Origin: Oscillospiraceae bacterium
GTDB taxonomy: Bacteria > Bacillota > Clostridia > Oscillospirales > Oscillospiraceae
Assembly (NCBI GenBank): GCA_017516065.1
Contig: JAFWDQ010000021.1
Span: 1 to 64,000, forward strand
Direction of reading: 5' to 3'
Length of the DNA stretch: 64,000 nucleotides
The notes beneath the pieces were generated by a model that was not told the DNA's origin, ran no database searches, and worked only from the letters and a program-made list of their open reading frames with translations. The position numbers and the translations under genes are program-made. Below are positions 58,920-64,000 of the stretch, in pieces (position 1 is the first letter of the stretch; every line of letters begins with the position of its first letter).

Positions 58920-61163
58920 ATGATTACTGTCAGCAATAAAGGCTGTTATTATCACAACGGCAAGCTCGTCTCCGTCGACGACGCGGCGGGGCTGCCCGCT
59001 CCGGAGACCGCCCGGAAGGAGACCATGGCGGCGAAGATCCTGGCCGCCCACAACACCACGAACGAGCCGGACGTGTTCCGCCTGAAGGTGGACGCCATGG
59101 CCTCTCACGACATCACCTACGTCAGCGTGATCCAGACCTGCCGCGCCAGCGGCATCGAGGCCTTCCCCGTCCCCTACGTGCTGACCAACTGCCATAACTC
59201 CCTGTGCGCCGTGGGCGGCACCATCAATGAGGACGACCATCGCTTCGGCCTGTCCGCCGCCCGCCGTTACGGAGGCGAATTCGTCCCGGCCCATCAGGCG
59301 GTGATCCACCAGTACATGCGGGAGCGCTACGCCGCCCCCGGCCGTCTGATCCTGGCCTCCGACAGCCATACCCGCTATGGCCCCTTCGGCACCCTGGCCG
59401 TGGGCGAAGGCGGTCCCGAGCTGGGCAAGCAGCTGCTGGGCCGCACCTACGATCTGACGCCGCCCCCGGTCATCGCTGTCTATCTCACCGGCGCCCCCCG
59501 CCCCGGCGTGGGGCCCCAGGACGTGGCCATCGCCCTCATCGGCAAGGTCTTCGCCTCCGGCGCCGTGAAGAACGCCGTGTGCGAGTTCGTCGGCCCCGGC
59601 ATCGCCAGTCTGGCTATGGACTACCGCAGCGGCATCGACGTGATGACCACGGAGACCGCCTGTCTGTCCTCCGTGTGGGAGACGGACGACACCGTCCGTA
59701 CCGCTATGGAGACTCTGGGCCGCGGGGAGCAGTATAAGGAACAGCACCCCGGCGCCGACGCCTACTACGACGGCTCCGTTGTCATTGAGCTGGACAAGGT
59801 GGAGCCCATGATCGCTCTGCCCTTCCACCCCAGCAACGCCTACTCCATCCGGGAATTCAAGGAGAATATGACCGACATCCTCAGGAAGCTGGATGAGGAG
59901 ACCGCCGCTCAGCTGGAGGGCCGGGGACAGCAGATCTCCCTGCTGTCCAAGGTCCGGGACGGCAAGTTCATCGTGGACCAGGGCGTCATCGCCGGCTGCT
60001 CCGGCGGCACCCTGCAGAACCTGCTGCGGGCCACGGAGATCCTGCGCTCCGGCACTCTCAGCAGCGTCTCCATGCCCCTGTCCTGCTACCCGGCCAGTCT
60101 GCCGGTGATGCTGGATCTGGAGCGCAGAGGCTGCATCGCCGACCTGCTGACCGCCGGCGCCACCGTGCGCTCCTGCTTCTGCGGTCCCTGCTTCGGCGCC
60201 GGCGACGTGCCCGCCAACAACGCTTTCTCCATCCGTCACAGCACCCGGAACTTCCCACACCGGGAGGGCAGCCGTCCCGCCGACGGCCAGCTGTCCTGGG
60301 TGGCCCTCATGGACGCCCGGTCCATCGCGGCTACGGCTCTCAACGGCGGCGTCCTTACGGCTGCAACGGAGCTGCCGGAACCCCCTGCGGATCCCTCTGT
60401 GGAGCCCTTTACCTACGACGACGCGCCCTATGCCGCCCGGGTCTACCGGGGCGTGGGGAAGCCCGATCCCTCGGCGGAGCTGGTCTTCGGCCCCAATATC
60501 GCCGACTGGCCGCCTCAGATCGCCCTGCCGGAGCATCTGCTGCTGACGGTGTGCTCGGCCATCTACGATCCCGTCACCACCACCGACGAGCTGATCCCCT
60601 CCGGCGAGACCTCTTCCTACCGTTCCAACCCCATCAAGCTGTCTGACTTCGCCCTGTCCCGGAAGGACCCGGCCTATGTGGGCCGCGCCAAGGAGATCCT
60701 TGCTCTGGAGCGCAAGCGCCGGGAGGATCCCGACGATCCCGCCGTGAAGGAGGCCCTCATGGGGCACGACGGCGCCACCACGGGCCTCGGCTCTCTGGTC
60801 CTGGCCCTCAAGCCCGGCGACGGCTCCGCCCGGGAGCAGGCCGCCTCCTGTCAGCGGGTCCTGGGGGGCTGCGCCAATATCGCCCAAGAGTACGCCACGA
60901 AGCGGTACCGCAGCAACGTGATCAACTGGGGCATGCTGCCCTTTATCGTACCGGACCTCCAGGCCCTCAACATCCAGCCCGGCGACCGGTTCTACATCCC
61001 CGACGTCCGCGCCGCCGTATCCGGCGACAGCGAGTCCGTCGCCGCCACTCTCATCCGGGCCGACGGCCGGGAGGAGGCTGTGTCCCTGCTGCTGCCGGGT
61101 CTCACGGCGGATGAGCGGGCCGTGATCCTGGCCGGGTGCCTGATCAACCAGTACCGTGCCTGA
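58920..61163 (+). CDS. Aconitase-superfamily hydratase
   Basis: 747 residues from ATG 58920 (GGAGGTGCGTTCT upstream). Large aconitase-type [4Fe-4S] domain: cluster Cys360 in IAGCSGGTLQN and Cys421/Cys424 in CFCGPCFGAGD, plus an extra Cys419. LASDSHTRYGPFGTLAVGEGG corresponds to the substrate loop. The C-terminal swivel has GDGSAREQAASCQRVLGG and RSNVINWGMLPF. True aconitases (about 890) and isopropylmalate dehydratases (about 420 large subunit) differ in length, so this is a separate branch (YbhJ-like). Substrate unknown. The chromate transporter start overlaps its stop. Confidence 0.88.
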   Translation: MITVSNKGCYYHNGKLVSVDDAAGLPAPETARKETMAAKILAAHNTTNEPDVFRLKVDAMASHDITYVSVIQTCRASGIEAFPVPYVLTNCHNSLCAVGGTINEDDHRFGLSAARRYGGEFVPAHQAVIHQYMRERYAAPGRLILASDSHTRYGPFGTLAVGEGGPELGKQLLGRTYDLTPPPVIAVYLTGAPRPGVGPQDVAIALIGKVFASGAVKNAVCEFVGPGIASLAMDYRSGIDVMTTETACLSSVWETDDTVRTAMETLGRGEQYKEQHPGADAYYDGSVVIELDKVEPMIALPFHPSNAYSIREFKENMTDILRKLDEETAAQLEGRGQQISLLSKVRDGKFIVDQGVIAGCSGGTLQNLLRATEILRSGTLSSVSMPLSCYPASLPVMLDLERRGCIADLLTAGATVRSCFCGPCFGAGDVPANNAFSIRHSTRNFPHREGSRPADGQLSWVALMDARSIAATALNGGVLTAATELPEPPADPSVEPFTYDDAPYAARVYRGVGKPDPSAELVFGPNIADWPPQIALPEHLLLTVCSAIYDPVTTTDELIPSGETSSYRSNPIKLSDFALSRKDPAYVGRAKEILALERKRREDPDDPAVKEALMGHDGATTGLGSLVLALKPGDGSAREQAASCQRVLGGCANIAQEYATKRYRSNVINWGMLPFIVPDLQALNIQPGDRFYIPDVRAAVSGDSESVAATLIRADGREEAVSLLLPGLTADERAVILAGCLINQYRA

Positions 61164-61749
61164 ACCAGCCCGCAGCCGGGGCCCGGGGCTTCGAAAGCTG
61201 CTGAAAATGTTTCTCATCTCCTTCCGCGTCGGTCTGTTCACCTTCGGCGGCGGCGTTGCCCTGACGCTGATGCTGCAGCGGGAATATGTGGATAACCAGC
61301 ACTGGGTGGACGACGAGACCATGGTGGACGTCCTGGCCGTAGCCAGAAGCCTCCCCGGCGTGGTGGCCGTCAACACCTCCCTGCTGGCCGGCTACCGCAT
61401 CGGCGGCACGGCGGGGGCTCTGGTTGCGACATTGGGCAGTGTTCTGCCCTCTTATCTCGTGCTGGTGGTCGTCACCACCTGCTACACCGCCCTGATCAAT
61501 AACGCCGTCTTTTTAGGCGCGCTCCGGGGCGTCCGTGGGGCCGTGGTGGCCCTGCTGATCGCCCTGATCGTCCGCATGTGGAAGCAGTGCGTCCGGGATA
61601 AGCTGGGCTACGTCTTTTTCCTGGCTGCTCTCGTGTTCTGTCTGATCTTCCAAAACGTCAGCGTGATCTTCGTCATCCTGGCGGGTCTGGCTGCGGGGCT
61701 GGCAGTTTATCTGCCCCGCATGGCACGGAAGCGGGGTGGGGACGTATGA
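61156..61749 (+). CDS. Chromate transporter family protein, first half
   Basis: 197 residues from GTG 61156, overlapping the hydratase stop by eight bases; no clear ribosome site, so translation is probably coupled. ATG 61207 is an alternative. CHR-family signature FLISFRVGLFTFGGGVALTLM, and ARSLPGVVAVNTSLLAGYRIGG with five to six helices. Split CHR proteins act as pairs of about 190 residues. Substrate in anaerobes is uncertain; chromate or sulfate-like anions are known for the family. Confidence 0.88.
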   Translation: MPEPARSRGPGLRKLLKMFLISFRVGLFTFGGGVALTLMLQREYVDNQHWVDDETMVDVLAVARSLPGVVAVNTSLLAGYRIGGTAGALVATLGSVLPSYLVLVVVTTCYTALINNAVFLGALRGVRGAVVALLIALIVRMWKQCVRDKLGYVFFLAALVFCLIFQNVSVIFVILAGLAAGLAVYLPRMARKRGGDV

Positions 61750-62291
61750 CGGACCTGCTCACCCTGTTCATCCTGTTTTTCAAGCTGGGGCTCTTCTCCT
61801 TCGGCGGCGGGCTGATCATCATCGCTCTCATGCAGTCGGAGATGATCGCCCGGGGCCTCATGGCCGCCGTGGAGGCTGCCAACATGGTGGCTGTGGCGGA
61901 GATGACCCCCGGTCCCTTTGCCATCAACGCCGCTACCTTCGTGGGGATGCGGCTCTACGGTCCCGGCGGCGCCGCCGTCACCACCCTGGCCCTGATCCTG
62001 CCCTCTGTGATCATCGGCCTTGTCGTGGCCCGGTTCTTCTTCGCCTTCCGGGACAGCCGCATCATGCAGGCCGCTCTGGCCAGCGTGCGGCCTGTGACCC
62101 TGTCCCTGCTTCTGGTGGCCCTGCTTTCCATCGGACAGTCCGTCCTGCTCCCCGGCGGTATCGTCGGCGCTGTGGACTGGTCCGTGGTGGGCGTGGCCGC
62201 CGTGGCCCTGGTCATTCTTCTGGTCTCCAAGATCAATCCCATCTGGGTGATCCTGGCCGCCGGCGTCTTCGGGGCCTTTTTCCTCCGCTGA
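61746..62291 (+). CDS. Chromate transporter family protein, second half
   Basis: 181 residues; ATG 61746 overlaps the previous stop (ATGA). FILFFKLGLFSFGGGLIII repeats the family signature, and VAVAEMTPGPFAINAATFVGMRLYG is the second conserved block. Forms a heteromeric pair with the preceding protein. A 33-bp gap separates it from the zinc-binding lipoprotein, with no obvious terminator. Confidence 0.9.
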   Translation: MTDLLTLFILFFKLGLFSFGGGLIIIALMQSEMIARGLMAAVEAANMVAVAEMTPGPFAINAATFVGMRLYGPGGAAVTTLALILPSVIIGLVVARFFFAFRDSRIMQAALASVRPVTLSLLLVALLSIGQSVLLPGGIVGAVDWSVVGVAAVALVILLVSKINPIWVILAAGVFGAFFLR

Positions 62292-62324
62292 ATGCTTCAT
62301 CTCTGGTAAGAAAGGTGATCCTCC

Positions 62325-63230
62325 ATGAAACGTGTGCTTATCTCTCTGCTCCTCTGCGTTTTGCTGATCTCCTCTCTGTGCGCCTGCGGCACCGTGCCCG
62401 ACGGCGAGGAGGAGAATACCCTGACGGTGGCCGCCTCCACCTATCCCATCGCTCTGCTGGCGGATGCGGTGACGGAGGGCGTAGACGGCGTTACGGTGAA
62501 AGCCGTTATCAATCAGGAGATCTCCTGCGTTCACGATTACACTCTGACCACCACGGACATGCAGACGATTGAGAGCGCGGATATCCTGCTGCTCAACGGC
62601 GCGGGACTGGACGACTTCATGGATGATGTGCTGGCCGTCTATGACGGCACGGTGGCGGACTGTTCGGAAAACGTGACGCTCCTGACCATGGCCCATGGCG
62701 AGACGGATCCCCACATCTGGATGGACCCTGCCCGGGCCGCCGTCATGGCGCAGAACATCGCCGAGGCGCTCAGTAAAACGGACCCCGATAATGCCGATAT
62801 ATACCGGCAGAATGCCGAAGAGGCGGCGCTGCGGCTCACCGCTCTGCGGGACGAGCTCTACGGTGAAGTCTGCGGCAACGACGCCTACTGTCAGGAGCTG
62901 ATCACCTTCCACGACGGCTTCGGCTACTTTGCCGACACTCTGGGGCTGACCATCCTCCGGGCTATCGAGGAGGAGGCCGGCAGCGAGGCCTCCGCCCAGG
63001 ATATCGCCGAGATGATCGATCTTGTCCGGGCGCACCAGCTGCCCGTGATCTTCGGGGAGGTCAACGGCTCCCACTCCTCCGCGGAAGCCATCGCCCGGGA
63101 GACCGGCGTGGAGGTCCACGACCTGACTCTGATCATGAACGGCGACGTCTCCGACGGACTCGACGCCTATGAGGCTGCTCTCCGCGCCAACGTGGAGGCT
63201 CTGCGGATCCCGGAGGGGGGCGCCGCCTGA
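62325..63230 (+). CDS. Zinc/manganese ABC transporter substrate-binding lipoprotein
   Basis: 301 residues; AAAGGTGATCCTCC precedes ATG 62325. Lipobox at Cys21 (LCAC). Cluster A-I fold with metal ligands His70 (VHDYTLTTTDM), His130 (TDPHIWMDP), His196 (ITFHDGFGYFA) and Glu245 or Asp on IFGEVNGSHSS. The His-rich loop of Gram-negative ZnuA is absent. It captures Zn2+ or Mn2+ for the ABC transporter encoded next. The exact metal is unknown; no Zur or MntR box recognised. Stop overlaps the ATPase start by one base. Confidence 0.93.
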   Translation: MKRVLISLLLCVLLISSLCACGTVPDGEEENTLTVAASTYPIALLADAVTEGVDGVTVKAVINQEISCVHDYTLTTTDMQTIESADILLLNGAGLDDFMDDVLAVYDGTVADCSENVTLLTMAHGETDPHIWMDPARAAVMAQNIAEALSKTDPDNADIYRQNAEEAALRLTALRDELYGEVCGNDAYCQELITFHDGFGYFADTLGLTILRAIEEEAGSEASAQDIAEMIDLVRAHQLPVIFGEVNGSHSSAEAIARETGVEVHDLTLIMNGDVSDGLDAYEAALRANVEALRIPEGGAA

Positions 63231-64000
63231 TGACTCATCCGAATCTCCACGGCGGACGGCCCGGTGACGGCTGTACCGGCGCATGCTGTCTGAAGATCAG
63301 CGATCTGTCCGTCACCATTGGGGAATCGACGATTCTCCACGACGTGAATCTGCATCTCCACTGCGGCGAGATCTGCGCTCTCATCGGCCCCAACGGCGCC
63401 GGCAAGAGCACTCTGTTCCGGGCCATTCTGGGACAGATCCCCCACGGAGGCTCCATCACCTTTGAGCTGGCCGGCGGCACCCATATCGGCCCCCGGATCG
63501 GCTATGTCCCTCAGACGCCCACCTTCGGCCCCGGCGACCCGGTGAGCGTGTTCGATCTGTTCTCCGTTTCCGTATCCCGGTATCCCGTGTTCCTGCCCAC
63601 ACCAAAGGCCCTGCGCCACCGGGTAGAGCACTGTCTGGAGCGGGTACACGGCGAGGCGCTCATCGACAAGCGTGTGGGGGCCCTCTCCGGCGGCGAGCTG
63701 CAGCGGGTCCTGCTGGCCATGGCCCTGGAACCTCTGCCCCGGATCCTGATCCTGGACGAGCCCATGTCCGGCGTGGATATCGAGGGAATGAAGCTGCTCA
63801 TGGATATGCTGGACGACATCCGGTCCCACTACGACCTGTCCATCCTCATCTCCACCCATGACTTCTCCATGCTGGAGCGGTATGCCGACAAGGTGCTGCT
63901 GCTCAAGCACACCGTACTCCGGTCCGGACCGCCCGATGTGGTCCTCTCCTCCCCGGAATTCAACGCGGCATTCCATCTTAATGAGGGAAGGGGCCCTGTA
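63230..64000 (+). CDS. Metal ABC transporter ATP-binding protein, 3' end cut by window
   Basis: 257 residues visible with no stop. ATG 63230 overlaps the preceding stop (TGATG), GGAGGGGGG upstream. Walker A GPNGAGKST (about 62-70), Q-loop YVPQTP, signature LSGGELQR (about 150), Walker B ILILDEPMSGVD and switch His in ISTHDFSM. A short Cys-containing extension (GCTGACC) precedes the usual start. It energises uptake of the metal bound by the lipoprotein; a permease is expected next, outside the window. Confidence 0.93.
   Translation, partial: MTHPNLHGGRPGDGCTGACCLKISDLSVTIGESTILHDVNLHLHCGEICALIGPNGAGKSTLFRAILGQIPHGGSITFELAGGTHIGPRIGYVPQTPTFGPGDPVSVFDLFSVSVSRYPVFLPTPKALRHRVEHCLERVHGEALIDKRVGALSGGELQRVLLAMALEPLPRILILDEPMSGVDIEGMKLLMDMLDDIRSHYDLSILISTHDFSMLERYADKVLLLKHTVLRSGPPDVVLSSPEFNAAFHLNEGRGPV

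Overview
The window is high-GC (roughly 60% by eye), gene-dense DNA from a spore-forming Gram-positive anaerobe. Evidence: the forespore sigma factor SigG, a YlmC/YmxH sporulation protein, a CD1247-type protein, T-box and ZTP leaders, consensus TTGACA/TATAAT promoters with strong AGGAGG ribosome sites, lipoprotein signals and SLH-domain surface proteins. The mix fits Clostridia, most likely an Oscillospiraceae-type gut organism. That placement is inferred from gene content only. I found no rRNA, tRNA, CRISPR array or complete insertion sequence.

Layout. 1-3443: leftward XpaC/TelA/TPM envelope-stress operon. 3574-6749: a Cys-rich unknown gene, a YerB-like lipoprotein, a DUF4364 regulator and ribosomal protein L28; between the first two lies a block of adjacent palindromes. 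6886-11193: flavodiiron protein, Na/Pi transporter, DMT exporter. 11271-13787: ECF sigma, anti-sigma and DUF4097 lipoprotein behind an ECF-like promoter. 13871-17540: HMA protein, DUF378, then rpe-recR-ABC-F. 17570-19540: ZTP riboswitch and fhs. 19673-23218: Suv3-like RNA helicase, CD1247 protein, EF-P. 23292-27668: DUF975, topoisomerase III, MFS. 27796-31050: two SLH surface proteins. 31149-35997: panE, nfo, GNAT, sigG, YczE, DUF3795, YlmC. 36156-48526: rpoB-rpoC followed without a visible terminator by a TagA-like transferase, tmk, 5-formyl-THF cyclo-ligase, mltG and a U32 protease. 48485-50487: small lower-GC segment (TetR plus internally deleted MFS) bracketed by a 33-bp direct repeat. 50499-56699: DUF554, a lipoprotein, T-box-controlled alaS, trxB, HIT. 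56783-64000: tyrosine T-box with a sodium:solute symporter, an aconitase-type hydratase with a split chromate transporter, and the start of a zinc ABC transporter.

How the genes connect. One-carbon metabolism appears twice (fhs under ZTP control, and 5-formyl-THF cyclo-ligase beside tmk). Translation and amino-acid supply are sensed by two T-boxes (Ala, Tyr). Envelope stress is represented by the XpaC/TelA operon and by the ECF system, whose promoter motif recurs before the lipoprotein gene at 51453. Oxygen defence is represented by the flavodiiron protein and thioredoxin reductase. The most unusual items are the palindromic 3' region at 4407-4702, a predicted leftward short RNA overlapping the rpoB promoter, and the repeat-bounded segment behind the U32 gene.
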